The notes below the pieces were generated by a model. The model had not been told where the DNA came from. It saw only the letters and a program-made list of their open reading frames with translations, and searched no databases. From NCBI GenBank assembly GCA_024398475.1, contig JAKSJB010000002.1, forward strand, positions 91,519 to 155,518: DNA of 64,000 nt, given 5' to 3'. Position numbers and translations under genes: made by a program. This DNA is from Bacteroidaceae bacterium. GTDB lineage: Bacteria > Bacteroidota > Bacteroidia > Bacteroidales > Bacteroidaceae. This document shows positions 53,490-61,997 of this stretch, in pieces (positions within the stretch are counted from its first letter, which is position 1; each line of letters starts with the position of its first letter).

Positions 53490-54713
53490 TCATTCCGCCA
53501 CTATCTGACAGATGTTCACTATGGTCTGCATGGCTTTCTCCATTGACTGTACGGGACAGAACTCAAACGGGCCGTGGAAATTGATGCCGCCGGCGAAGAT
53601 GTTAGGGCAAGGGAGTCCCCTGAACGAGAGTTGTGCTCCGTCGGTACCGCCTCGGATTGCCTTTACTGCGGGAGTTATGCCTGCCATCTCCATTGCTTTC
53701 TGGGCTGTGGTGATTATGTGCATCATAGGTTCCACCTTCTCTCTCATGTTGTAGTACTGGTCAGCGAGAGTGAGTTCAACTGTTCCGTCACCGTAACTGC
53801 GGTTCATGTCTGCCACTATATCGGTCATGAGTTGCTTTCTTGCCTCAAACTTCTGACGGTCATGGTCGCGTATGATAATTGACAATGTGGCACTTTCACA
53901 ACTGCCCTGGATTCCAGTCAGGTGGAAGAATCCCTCATACCCTTCGGTATGTTCAGGAGTCTCTTCCTGCGGAAGTTTCTGAATCAATTCGGTGGCTACA
54001 CGTCCGGCATTTATCATCTTGTCCTTGGCATATCCAGGATGGACGGAACAGCCGTTTATCTTAATCTTGGCACTTGCTGCGTTGAAGTTCTCGAATTCCA
54101 GTTCTCCAACTTCGCCTCCGTCCATGGTGTATGCCCAGTCACAACCGAACCGTGCCACGTCGAAGAGGTGGGCTCCCATACCGATTTCCTCGTCGGGATT
54201 GAAGGCTATGCGTATCTTGCCATGATGCACTTCGGGATGTTCCCTCAGATAGACCATGGCCTGTACTATCTCGGCAATTCCTGCCTTGTCGTCGGCTCCG
54301 AGCAATGTGTGGCCGTCAGTCACTATGATGTCTTCACCAATGTGGCTGAGGAGTTCGGGAAACTTCTGAGGAGAACTGACTATGCCTTCGCTGAGAATGA
54401 TGTCACCTCCGTCATAATTGCTTACGATACGCGGACGGACATCACAGCCGGAGCAGTCGGGACTGGTGTCCATGTGGGAAATAAAACCAATCACGGGACG
54501 GTCGCCGAAACCTTCAGAAGCCGGAAGAGTGGCATAGAGATAGCCGTGGACATCGAGATACACGTCTTCAAGTCCTTCACTTATCAGTTCGTCGCGCAGG
54601 TATTCTGCAAACACCATTTGCTTGGCTGTACTTGGACAGTCGGTAAAATCTTCACTTGATTGGGTGTCGAACGACACATATTTGAGGAAACGCTCAATAA
54701 TACTTTTTGCCAT
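53490..54713 (-). CDS. pepT: Peptidase T (tripeptide aminopeptidase)
   Basis: A 407-residue M20B zinc aminopeptidase that removes N-terminal residues from tripeptides in the cytosol. Metal and catalytic residues are present: H80-x-D82 in [11 protein letters not shown]141 in LLGADDKAG, and E175-E176 in NPDEEIG. The C-terminal [16 protein letters not shown] and [10 protein letters not shown] segments match PepT rather than other M20 members. The length is typical. It is a single gene with a -7 element 32 bp upstream and lies after the degP promoter region on the same strand. Confidence 0.95.
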   Translation of the reverse strand: MAKSIIERFLKYVSFDTQSSEDFTDCPSTAKQMVFAEYLRDELISEGLEDVYLDVHGYLYATLPASEGFGDRPVIGFISHMDTSPDCSGCDVRPRIVSNYDGGDIILSEGIVSSPQKFPELLSHIGEDIIVTDGHTLLGADDKAGIAEIVQAMVYLREHPEVHHGKIRIAFNPDEEIGMGAHLFDVARFGCDWAYTMDGGEVGELEFENFNAASAKIKINGCSVHPGYAKDKMINAGRVATELIQKLPQEETPEHTEGYEGFFHLTGIQGSCESATLSIIIRDHDRQKFEARKQLMTDIVADMNRSYGDGTVELTLADQYYNMREKVEPMMHIITTAQKAMEMAGITPAVKAIRGGTDGAQLSFRGLPCPNIFAGGINFHGPFEFCPVQSMEKAMQTIVNICQIVAE

Positions 54714-54744
54714 AATTATTCAGATATTTAAGTAAAAATAATGA

Positions 54745-54752
54745 CAAAGATA
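54745..54752 (-). promoter_or_regulatory. -7 element of pepT
   Basis: The minus strand reads TATCTTTG, 32 bp before the start codon. The consensus terminal C is replaced by T. Confidence 0.55.
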
Positions 54753-54825
54753 CGTCTTTTTCATAAAAATCAGTAATAAAAAGAAAAAAAAGTCGATTTT
54801 GAATTGCCGATTATCAAAAATTTCT

Positions 54826-54834
54826 TACCTTTGC
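54826..54834 (+). promoter_or_regulatory. tRNA-His promoter -7 element
   Basis: TACCTTTGC, with TTG 19 bp upstream (54813-54815), 28 bp before the tRNA. Confidence 0.85.
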
Positions 54835-54862
54835 ACTCGCTTTTGGAAAACGAAAGCAATAT

Positions 54863-54940
54863 GGTGGATGTAGTTCAGTTGGTTAGAGCGTCAGATTGTG
54901 GTTCTGAATGTCGTGGGTTCGAGTCCCACCCTCCACCCCA
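54863..54940 (+). tRNA. tRNA-His (GTG)
   Basis: A cloverleaf with an encoded G at position -1 opposite C73, the hallmark of tRNA-His. The anticodon loop is TTGTGGT (anticodon GTG), with stem TCAGA/TCTGA. The T arm is GTGGG TTCGAGT CCCAC, and CCA is encoded at 54938-54940. The acceptor stem has a T-C mismatch at 6-67. Confidence 0.95.
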
Positions 54941-55250
54941 GAAAGTTCCTTGCAAGTCAATCACTTGCAAGGACTTTTTCGTTTATACCAGAACTGGATT
55001 TTTACTCAGGAATGGAAAAAAGGGTGTTTATTTTCCAGTACGTTCCAATCGCAGCCTTTAAGGATTTCTGTCGTGAGGTCACGAATGAACTAAGAATACG
55101 CTTGCCTCGTAGATAGAAGTAATAAGTAATCAATCTTGGCTGAGTGTTACGTTAAAGTTGTTACAGTTATTATTCTGTTGTTAATACCATCCCATATATA
55201 ATATATAACTAATTAATATATAAATAGTTATATAAAGAACGTAAGAAATA
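54941..55250. other. Non-coding gap after tRNA-His
   Basis: A GC-containing hairpin (TTGCAAGT...ACTTGCAA, about 54950-54972) follows the tRNA and ends in a T run, so it is a probable terminator. The rest is AT-rich. ORFs that begin inside the tRNA are rejected. Nothing else is recognisable. Confidence 0.6.
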
Positions 55251-55635
55251 TCAACTTTCAAAAAAGAAACTGTAACAATAAAAACGTAACGCTTGGACAT
55301 TGTTCATTCCATCTAAAAGGCTATATTTCAACGGCTTACAATACTTCAATGCCGATTTGTCTAAGATAACCAACCATGAAAAAGCTACAGAATTCATCAA
55401 ATCCATGCTCTTTTTGGTATCAAAATCATACATGAACCACTCTTTTCGGCACTTTTCCTTGTCCTTAGCGCACATGACCCATGTACAGAAATTCAGCATC
55501 AAAGCAATGGTTGAATGGTATTGTGATGAATAACGACCTATCAGATTGCGGATTCTGGCTGCAACAAGGGTCAATTGAAAGGTTTTGTGGAAGCGATTTG
55601 TCGTGATACAGCAATTGTTTCGTCACGACGTTGCA
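55251..55635 (-). pseudogene. Possible degraded coding sequence
   Basis: The minus-strand frame stays open for about 125 codons upstream of a stop at 55251, without a convincing start codon or promoter, and reads ...NRFHKTFQLTLVAARIRNLIGR... The plus strand also has a 77-codon ORF here. Either could be a remnant of an inserted or decayed gene. I cannot place a family, and the region may be non-coding. Confidence 0.3.
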
Positions 55636-55676
55636 AAAAATCATCCCGCAATCCAGGGAAAAACGGAAGCGGAACG

Positions 55677-55720
55677 TTACTGACTCACAACTGACTCATA
55701 ACTGACCTATTACTGACTCC
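55677..55720. repeat. GTCAGTTATGA-family repeat, third locus (inverted)
   Basis: Four units of TGACTCATAAC-type sequence, the reverse complement of the family at 10468-10535 and 48640-48690. It lies in the gap between tRNA-His and the acyltransferase gene. Confidence 0.75.
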
Positions 55721-55834
55721 CTTTAAGAAGAAATTATAAATACAGGTTGTGTCTTGCCTGAACATGAACTAAATTCCCCCCTGACAGAAAAAGTTTCTTC
55801 TCGGTTTGCCCGAAAAAAAATTCAATTTATTCCG

Positions 55835-55888
55835 TACCTTTGCAGCAGAAATTTAGGGAGGGCCCTAAATTAAGTCAACAAGTCAACG
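55835..55888 (+). promoter_or_regulatory. Orphan promoter element, hairpin and repeats
   Basis: TACCTTTGC at 55835-55843, then a perfect 9-bp inverted repeat (AATTTAGGG with CCCTAAATT, 55850-55871) followed by two GTCAACRA units. No plus-strand gene follows: the next coding sequence is the acyltransferase on the opposite strand. The product could be a short RNA, or the promoter may be a relic. Confidence 0.5.
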
Positions 55889-55986
55889 AGCAAGCCGTTC
55901 GGGTGGTATTCGATAACCGATAACCGTTCATTAGACTTTTTGCGTTTGCGTAGGCCGTAGGGCATTGTGTTTTCTTTTCCCTTGCG

Positions 55987-57165
55987 TTATCGTATATCCT
56001 TACTCCTGTTTCCCGACAATATGGCAGATATTCCAGGCATGAACCGATTAAGCAGATAGTAAGTCAGCATGCACACACCTGCGGTTAATGCAGGAGTCAG
56101 GAAATTCGCGATACTCAGCTGCAGGTATGAATCCATTCCAATGACCGAATACAGAAAGTCCCTACAGATCTGAACGATTAATCCAACTCCCAATATATTT
56201 ATCATCTGCATGCCAAAAATAAAGAATGTACACCTAGTAAGGAATCGGTTTGGCTTTAATCCATATTTCTCAATAAGGAATGATGCAATGGCGAATGCCA
56301 GGAAACTGCAGGAAATAGTATATAGGTAAGTATAGAACAATCCATACGTTTCCTTAATGCCGCCATAATACACGCCCAAGCCACAGAATACAAGTGTAGC
56401 GGGCAACAGCCAACCGACATGTCTGCGTGAAAATTCACAGAAGTTTCTGCCAGACAGCACAAAATAACCTCCTACAGAAAAGAAGAGTAAGCCATTGAAA
56501 CTTAACCCATGAACCGGAATCGTAATATTGACGACATACCCCACGGCAAATAGTACAATTAACCACACCTTTGTTTTTTTGATTAAATAATATATGACGG
56601 GTGAAATGATACTCAGCACAATCAAGTCCTGCATAAACCACAATGTACCATTCAGCGGACCGGTCAGGTAACATCCGTTCCACCCCAAGATATTGGTAGG
56701 CCAGGGCAATCTTACATTTTCAACGAATATGCTCCATAACGACACCCCCCTGATATAGTCAATGACACCATCCGCAGAGTGATTTCTGACTGCCAACACC
56801 GAATACCTGAATAGGTTGACGATTACAGGAATGATGTTCCACAGAATATATGGAACAAGTAAGGTCCAGAACCGTTTTCTGATTTTTTCCCTATAAATCT
56901 GCCACGACCATAAATTGAAATTCCTGAAGAAAAGATACCCCGACATCATAAAGAACACAGGAACCGTCATGTGCGGAATTACATACGTGAACATAACGCT
57001 CAGCGCATTATATACTCCCTGTCCCGACAGTAAGGGAAAATCAGCCTTCTCAACACTAACCGTAGTCAAGAGGGTATGGCCGAACACCACTATTACCATT
57101 AACGGAAAACGCAACAGGTCAATAGCCTGCGATTGATTTCTGTTCCAGTCAAGTCTTGATTTCAT
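55987..57165 (-). CDS. Acyltransferase family 3 membrane protein
   Basis: A 392-residue integral-membrane O-acyltransferase (acyltransferase 3 family), which modifies sugars or peptidoglycan-linked groups at the membrane. The N-terminal signature IDLLRFPLMVIVVFGHTLL near residues 16-34 holds the catalytic His. HMTVPVFFMMSGYLFFR near 70-86 and about ten hydrophobic helices follow. The acceptor is unknown. Neighbours (a small lipoprotein, repeats) do not point to a pathway. The promoter TATATTTGC is 104 bp upstream, and a duplicated GGCTTACGCC-like word lies in the leader. Confidence 0.9.
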   Translation of the reverse strand: MKSRLDWNRNQSQAIDLLRFPLMVIVVFGHTLLTTVSVEKADFPLLSGQGVYNALSVMFTYVIPHMTVPVFFMMSGYLFFRNFNLWSWQIYREKIRKRFWTLLVPYILWNIIPVIVNLFRYSVLAVRNHSADGVIDYIRGVSLWSIFVENVRLPWPTNILGWNGCYLTGPLNGTLWFMQDLIVLSIISPVIYYLIKKTKVWLIVLFAVGYVVNITIPVHGLSFNGLLFFSVGGYFVLSGRNFCEFSRRHVGWLLPATLVFCGLGVYYGGIKETYGLFYTYLYTISCSFLAFAIASFLIEKYGLKPNRFLTRCTFFIFGMQMINILGVGLIVQICRDFLYSVIGMDSYLQLSIANFLTPALTAGVCMLTYYLLNRFMPGISAILSGNRSKDIR

Positions 57166-57268
57166 ATTAATATCAGGGTTTAAAAGTATAAAGGCTTAGG
57201 GCTACGCCGGTTCAATTAAGGCTTACGCCTTGGTTCAAAGTTCAACAAGGGCATATCAACTATTTTTC

Positions 57269-57277
57269 GCAAATATA
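57269..57277 (-). promoter_or_regulatory. -7 element of the acyltransferase gene
   Basis: The minus strand reads TATATTTGC. The leader of about 100 nt contains two related GGCTTACGCC / GGTTCAA words (about 57191-57232). Confidence 0.65.
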
Positions 57278-57616
57278 AGGCAAAGAAATGAAACAGACAA
57301 ATTAATTGGGTAAAAGTTTAATTCAGGAAAGTGTAAACATTCTCAGTACGATGTCAAATAATTCAGTATAAACCAGAGCAAAAACTGTAAACTAATTTCA
57401 GGAAAAGACATTTGCGTTTATCACTTGTTAACTCGTAGACTAGCAGTCATGTTTTCTCATCGATTTGCATTTTTACCTGCGACCTACACCCAATATGGTT
57501 TAAACGCCCTATCCATCGACGTTACGATAAGGTGTTGATAAATTTATTCCTGCGAATTCAAATGATGCAATAATATTCAGCAATGTCAAGATAATTCAGT
57601 ACACAAAAGGTGCACC
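57278..57616. other. Non-coding 340 bp
   Basis: AT-rich sequence with several ATTCAG words (57310-57395 and 57570-57600) and one degenerate GTCAAC-like stretch near 57425-57440. I see no ORF, terminator stem or RNA gene. Confidence 0.5.
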
Positions 57617-58033
57617 TTACTTTTCCACTTCCTCGAAAGCGATTGTCTGCGGAATAATTATCATATCGTCAGGCAAAGGTGTGTTTGTGGTCTCGAAGTT
57701 TAACTTGCTCGTTCCTATTTCCTTCTGGTTCGCATCGAATATCATTGCCTTGACGGTGTACTTGTTCCCGGGAGAGAGATTCAGGATTTTCAGGTATCGT
57801 GACTTTGAATATTTCTCGCTGACGATGTTTCCGATCTGCAATTGATACTCTACCGACTTATCTGAATGGTATGAACATTCAATGGTAGCAGAATTGTTTG
57901 TCACTATGAAGGCCTTTAACACGACCTCATTCTGTTCTGGGATATTCTCCTGATCATCATCGCTGCACGCTGCAAACATTACTGCACCCATAAAAAATGC
58001 AAGTGAAATCTTGAACAAATTTTTCATATACAT
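57617..58033 (-). CDS. Small lipoprotein with fibronectin-III-like domain
   Basis: A 138-residue exported lipoprotein: signal MKNLFKISLAFFMGAVMFAAC with an AAC lipobox and an acidic spacer (SDDDQE). The mature part is one beta-sandwich-like domain (about 40-115) with the pattern IECSYHSDKSVEYQLQIG and LSPGNKYTVKAMIFD, as in fibronectin type III modules. Probably surface- or periplasm-exposed; its partner is unknown. Of the two in-frame Met codons, the second (58027) begins the signal more naturally. The promoter candidate is at 58162-58170. Confidence 0.8.
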   Translation of the reverse strand: MYMKNLFKISLAFFMGAVMFAACSDDDQENIPEQNEVVLKAFIVTNNSATIECSYHSDKSVEYQLQIGNIVSEKYSKSRYLKILNLSPGNKYTVKAMIFDANQKEIGTSKLNFETTNTPLPDDMIIIPQTIAFEEVEK

Positions 58034-58161
58034 TTGGTTTTAATTTATGATCGGAATCTGATATTTCTTTCCGCTCTCATCTCCCGTCACCCTCATTTCT
58101 CCACTCACCACCCTACTATCTACGGTTGGCGTGTCGGGCAACCTGATGAGGTATTCCGTCT

Positions 58162-58170
58162 GCAAATATA
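58162..58170 (-). promoter_or_regulatory. -7 element of the small lipoprotein gene
   Basis: The minus strand reads TATATTTGC. It is divergent from the promoter at 58235-58243 and gives a leader of about 125 nt. Confidence 0.65.
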
Positions 58171-58234
58171 AGAACAATAACTGAATCGACAAAATTAATG
58201 AGGGAAAAGTGGTGATTGGCTCATAAATAATCAT

Positions 58235-58243
58235 TACCTTTGC
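58235..58243 (+). promoter_or_regulatory. -7 element of the Cys-cluster gene
   Basis: TACCTTTGC, with TTG about 18 bp upstream. It makes the ATG at 58240, inside the element itself, impossible and selects 58267. Confidence 0.75.
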
Positions 58244-58266
58244 AGAAACAAATCCAATTCATTCAA

Positions 58267-58473
58267 ATGAACACAATCACACCTGCCGAATATAACTTTT
58301 TCACTACCTATGCCATGTCGATAGGTATTCCTATCACGAAATGGTGGCAGGATCAATGGGTTCAGGCGTATTCGCTGATGTATGGTGTTTCATGTGAGAA
58401 AGCAAGGAGGGAGATTGAGGAAAGGAATAAGATAAAGAGGTGTTGCTGTTGTTGTGGTGGAACTGCATTTTGA
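58267..58473 (+). CDS. 68-residue protein ending in a Cys cluster
   Basis: The start at 58267, after the promoter, gives MNTITPAEYNFFTTYAMSIG. The N-terminal part is a single helical region (WWQDQWVQAYSLMYGVSCEKARREIEERNKIKR), followed by the striking end RCCCCCGGTAF with five consecutive Cys. No signal peptide is present. The Cys run could bind metal or be a site of lipidation or redox control; none of these is proven. The real gene is supported by promoter spacing and a clean frame. The next gene begins 27 bp later and is probably cotranscribed. I do not recognise a family. Confidence 0.7.
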   Translation: MNTITPAEYNFFTTYAMSIGIPITKWWQDQWVQAYSLMYGVSCEKARREIEERNKIKRCCCCCGGTAF

Positions 58474-58500
58474 GACGGGAACTGATGGATAATACTCAGA

Positions 58501-59346
58501 ATGGGCATGAAAAAGATATTATTTCTACATGGATTCTTTGCAAGCGGCAGTTGTGTGCCTGCTCTTGCGCTGAAGCAGTACTTTGACGGCAGGGCTACGG
58601 TACTTACTCCCGACCTGCCTTTGCATCCAGACGAGGCTATCATGGATATCCGTGCTGTCATTGACAGGGAAAGGCCTGCACTTCTTGTGGGAAACAGTTG
58701 TGGTTCCTTCTATGCGCAGATGCTCTCCTCCATTGTAGGTGTACCTACCTTGCTCGGCAATCCTCATTTCGAGATGTCGAAGTTTCTGAAGGAACGTATC
58801 GGAAGACATGAATACAAGTCAGCAAGGGCAGACGGCAGACAGGATTTTGTCATAGATGACAGGCTGGTGGCTGAGTTTGAGACTCTTGAAAGGGAACAGT
58901 TCAAATATTGCAATCCCTACTACAGGGACAGGGTTTGGGGCATGTTCGGTGAAAACGATACTCTTGCCCATTACGAGAACACGTTTCTTGAACACTACAA
59001 TGAGTCGTTCCATTTCCCGGGAGGACATACGCCTACGGAGCAGGAGGCCGTAACATGGTATGTACCTATCATCGAAAGGTTGATGATGACTTACCAACCG
59101 TCAGAGAATGGGATTCGTTTATTCCAGCATTTCAAGGGAGGGAAGTATCGCTATATCCGTACTGCTTTTGACAGCGAAACTCAGGAACGCATGGTAGTAT
59201 ATCAAGCCTTGTATGGTGAACGGGCGTATTGGGTAAGACCTGAAAAGATGTTCTTTGAGAATATCGAGCGTAACGGTCGGACTTTTGCGCGGTTTGCGGA
59301 AATTGATAATGAACAAGAAACAAAAGACGAAGACTTCAATATATGA
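58501..59346 (+). CDS. YqiA/YcfP-like esterase fused to a DUF1653 domain
   Basis: A 281-residue fusion. Residues 1 to about 195 are an alpha/beta hydrolase of the YqiA/YcfP type: LFLHGFFASG (7-16), nucleophile elbow G64-N-S66-C-G68, D153 in GENDTL and H176 in PGGHTPTEQE form the triad. Residues about 207-268 match DUF1653: FQHFKGGKYRYIRTAF, then VVYQALYGERAYWVRP and MFFENI. DUF1653 is usually a stand-alone small protein of unknown role. The fusion implies the two activities are coupled, for example binding plus hydrolysis of an ester. It overlaps the YjbQ gene by 4 bp (ATGA). Confidence 0.88.
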   Translation: MGMKKILFLHGFFASGSCVPALALKQYFDGRATVLTPDLPLHPDEAIMDIRAVIDRERPALLVGNSCGSFYAQMLSSIVGVPTLLGNPHFEMSKFLKERIGRHEYKSARADGRQDFVIDDRLVAEFETLEREQFKYCNPYYRDRVWGMFGENDTLAHYENTFLEHYNESFHFPGGHTPTEQEAVTWYVPIIERLMMTYQPSENGIRLFQHFKGGKYRYIRTAFDSETQERMVVYQALYGERAYWVRPEKMFFENIERNGRTFARFAEIDNEQETKDEDFNI

Positions 59347-59756
59347 TTAGACAAACTACTTTTGCACTCGAAGGCAAACACCGTGGATTTCATCTTGTAA
59401 CAGGTGAAATACTGCGCAACGTCAGGCCACTTCCAAAAACTGGATTGCTGAACCTGTTTGTCCAGCATACCAGTTGTGCCTTATGCATCAATGAAAATGC
59501 CGACCCTGATGTAAGATATGACATGGAGAAGATATACAACCGCCTGATAAAGGAAGGCGAGCCATACTACGACCATGTACTTGAAGGGCTTGATGACATG
59601 CCGGCACATGCGAAGTGCATCCTTACCGGGGTGAGTATTAATATCCCCATTACTGACGGGGAACTGAATTTGGGCACATGGCAAGGTATCTATCTGTGCG
59701 AGTTTCGTGACTATGGCGGACCTAGACAGATTGTTGCAACGATAATAGGCGAATAG
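59343..59756 (+). CDS. yjbQ: YjbQ family protein (UPF0047)
   Basis: A 137-residue protein of the UPF0047/YjbQ family, some members of which have thiamin-phosphate synthase activity in E. coli; the main role is unsettled. Conserved residues are in place: FVQHTSCALCINENADPDVR near residues 40-59 and HVLEGLDDMPAHAKCILTG near 78-96, with the terminal GTWQGIYLCEFRD. The length is standard. It starts by an ATGA overlap with the esterase-DUF1653 fusion, so it is translationally coupled to it. The nitroreductase follows after 80 bp. Confidence 0.9.
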   Translation: MIRQTTFALEGKHRGFHLVTGEILRNVRPLPKTGLLNLFVQHTSCALCINENADPDVRYDMEKIYNRLIKEGEPYYDHVLEGLDDMPAHAKCILTGVSINIPITDGELNLGTWQGIYLCEFRDYGGPRQIVATIIGE

Positions 59757-59836
59757 CAAAAGACGGACTTTTGGATGACAAAAGAAAACTACATAGAGAT
59801 CGATTTAAGATAAACCTATAACTTCCGAATAATAAC

Positions 59837-60349
59837 ATGACATTCAAGGAACTAACAGAACAACGCTGTTCTGTCCGCAGTTATACGGACGAACCAGTAA
59901 GCGAAGAACAACTGTCATATATTTTGGAATGTGCCCGTCTTGCACCTTCCGCCGTTAATTACCAGCCATGGCACTTCTATGTCGTAGTGAAGGAAGAAGA
60001 CAGGAAGAAACTGCAGATGTGCTATGACCGTGAATGGTTCAGGACTGCACCGATGTATATAATATGCTGCATCCGTCACGATGAAGAATGGGTACGCAAG
60101 TACGACGGCAAACCTCATGGAAACATCGATATTGCCATAGCCACGGAACATATCTGTCTGGCTGCTGCTGAACTGGGACTTGGCACATGCTGGGTATGTA
60201 ATTTCAACTCTTCGCTATGCCGACAGGCATTCAGCATACCAGAGAATGAAAGTCCTGCTGTCCTTATCCCTCTTGGTCATCCTTTGCAAGATGCAGAACG
60301 TAAGGCAAAGAACAGAAAGTCAACAGACGAAATAATCACAATCCTGTAA
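59837..60349 (+). CDS. Nitroreductase family protein
   Basis: A 170-residue FMN-dependent oxidoreductase of the nitroreductase superfamily. The typical N-terminal ELTEQRCSVRSYTDEPVSE (residues 4-22) contains the FMN phosphate-binding Arg residues, and ARLAPSAVNYQPWHFYVV near 36-53 is the second flavin contact. ATEHICLAAAELGLGTCWV near residues 98-116 is the third. Physiological substrates are unknown; such proteins reduce quinones or nitro compounds with NAD(P)H. It is compact and lacks the extended domain of larger homologues. It is probably cotranscribed with the YjbQ gene. Confidence 0.92.
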   Translation: MTFKELTEQRCSVRSYTDEPVSEEQLSYILECARLAPSAVNYQPWHFYVVVKEEDRKKLQMCYDREWFRTAPMYIICCIRHDEEWVRKYDGKPHGNIDIAIATEHICLAAAELGLGTCWVCNFNSSLCRQAFSIPENESPAVLIPLGHPLQDAERKAKNRKSTDEIITIL

Positions 60350-60499
60350 CCCCCTACCACTATGCCAGATACGCAGATAAAAGGGCGAAATAACATACTT
60401 AAGGTTTTGGCAATAGAAATCATGATGGTTCAGTCAATGACTGCCAACTAGAAGACAGGTCTGTTCGGATTTGTTCCTGCAAAATACATCAATAACAGC

Positions 60500-61537
60500 A
60501 TGAATCCTATAAGTATCCGTCTATTAAACCAACAGTTGATTGCTCCGCAATTCTCTAAGCCCGAGGAAGTAGTGGCTCACTTCGGTGCTATGCAAGCGCA
60601 GGAGTACCGCATGATGCGTTGGGCTGTGGGGATGCGTACAAAACGCCCTTCTGAAAGGGCTTTTACGAAAGCATTCAATGAAGGGAAAATCGTACGTCTG
60701 CACTTGTTCCGAGGTACATGGCAACTGGTTAACGCCGATGATTTTTGGTGGATGTTTGACCTTTACGCCTCAAAGGCAAGGCAGATAGTAAACGGATGGA
60801 TGAGCAGCAATAGAATATCTATTCCGGACGAAGAACTGTACCTGATTCGTAATCTGATAGTCGAAACGGCTGATCGGAAAGGCAGCGTCACTAACGAGGA
60901 CTTCAAGGATGCACTTGCTGCAAAGGGTATAACGATGGACGATCATCGGCTTTCATACCACATCCGCTATGCCGAACTTGACGGAATGATTTGCAGCGGT
61001 GACCTTCTTCCCATGAAGGCAACATACGCACTTGCTGAGAAGAAAATCAAAAGGACGGCTCCCATAGAAAGGGACTGGGCATTGGCAAGACTTGCCACAA
61101 AGTATTTCCAGAGCCATTCTCCAGCCACATTGGAAGATTTCGTCTGGTGGACAGGGCTGAATGTCGGTGACTGCAAGCGTGGCATTGAATCAATTGGTAA
61201 TCATCTCTACTGCGACTCATACAAAGGAAGGACATTCCACCTTCATGAGAATAGCAGAACAAGAGGTTTCCGCAAAGGTGAATACCTTCTGATTCCTCCA
61301 TACGATGAATACCTTATTGGCTACAAGAGCCGTGACATAGTTCTAGATCCTGACTTCAAGCACTTCGCTCATAATAACTCCGGCATCTTTCAACCAGTCA
61401 TCGCCTACGATGGTCGCATCTGTGGAAACTGGAGTCCTTTCAGAGAGGGACTGAATATCAGTTTCTTTACAAAGGAACATGGTAACGAGGGACTTGATGT
61501 AGCTATAAACAAATACCGAATGTTCAAAAGCAAATAA
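60500..61537 (+). CDS. HTH_42 / AlkZ-like DNA glycosylase family protein
   Basis: A 345-residue winged-helix protein of the HTH_42 superfamily, which includes AlkZ and YcaQ, glycosylases that unhook interstrand crosslinks. The catalytic-type Q32-A-Q34 motif appears in FGAMQAQEYRMM, and RLHLFRGTWQLVNADDFWWM and the terminal YDGRICGNWSPF match the family. I infer glycosylase activity, since the Q-x-Q pair is retained. A 150-bp gap precedes it. The tail of the gene is followed 12 bp later by a broken repeat gene. Confidence 0.85.
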   Translation: MNPISIRLLNQQLIAPQFSKPEEVVAHFGAMQAQEYRMMRWAVGMRTKRPSERAFTKAFNEGKIVRLHLFRGTWQLVNADDFWWMFDLYASKARQIVNGWMSSNRISIPDEELYLIRNLIVETADRKGSVTNEDFKDALAAKGITMDDHRLSYHIRYAELDGMICSGDLLPMKATYALAEKKIKRTAPIERDWALARLATKYFQSHSPATLEDFVWWTGLNVGDCKRGIESIGNHLYCDSYKGRTFHLHENSRTRGFRKGEYLLIPPYDEYLIGYKSRDIVLDPDFKHFAHNNSGIFQPVIAYDGRICGNWSPFREGLNISFFTKEHGNEGLDVAINKYRMFKSK

Positions 61538-61549
61538 TTAGAAATACAT

Positions 61550-61839
61550 ATGACAGGAAATACTCATCCTATACTTCGGATATCATTTGGACTGTCAGGG
61601 ACGGAAAGGTATATAAAGGCACATCTACATATACATCTGATATTATCTTTACTATCCGTAACGGAAAAATCTACAAGGGTACATCTACCTACAATAGAGA
61701 CATCATCGCTAACGTTAAGGATGGTAAGGTCCGGACTGGAACTTCATCATACAATTCGGACATCCTGTTCCATTATGACGGCAACTTGACGCTTGTTGAG
61801 TTTCTGGCTGTATATTATACGGTCATGTATGTTTGGTAA
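61550..61839 (+). pseudogene. Broken short-repeat gene (GTSTYxSDII repeats)
   Basis: In the frame starting at 61561 the sequence reads YSSYTSDIIWTVRDGKVYKG, then two more units of the form TSTYxxDIIxxxxxGK and a final GTSSYNSDILF unit, ending in VYYTVMYVW and TAA at 61837-61839. The only nearby ATG (61550) is in another frame; one extra A after GGAAA would fuse it to this frame as MTGKYSS. So it is a frameshifted gene, a sequencing error, or a slippage-controlled ORF. The repeats are about 20 residues, beta-hairpin-like. I know no named family. Confidence 0.65.
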
Positions 61840-61941
61840 ATGAAAATTTTCAAATTCAAAATAAATCATGATTTCCATGTTAATTATTATCAAATAATAT
61901 ATAAATTTTACAGAAAAGATTGGTTTTTCGTTTTTATTTTG

Positions 61942-61950
61942 TAATTTTGC
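61942..61950 (+). promoter_or_regulatory. -7 element of the phosphoesterase gene
   Basis: TAATTTTGC, with TTG 19 bp upstream (61920-61922), 47 bp before the ATG at 61998. Confidence 0.75.
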
Positions 61951-61997
61951 TTAATAAATATCATTTGTATTTTTATTTTCATATAATATCATTGATA

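Noticed and set aside
58040..58234. 64-codon reverse ORF upstream of the small lipoprotein
   Set aside because: Its start lies upstream of the TATATTTGC promoter element, and the frame has no signal or family features, although the tail looks protein-like.
60362..60451. 29-codon plus-strand ORF before the HTH_42 gene
   Set aside because: No promoter and no compositional or motif support.
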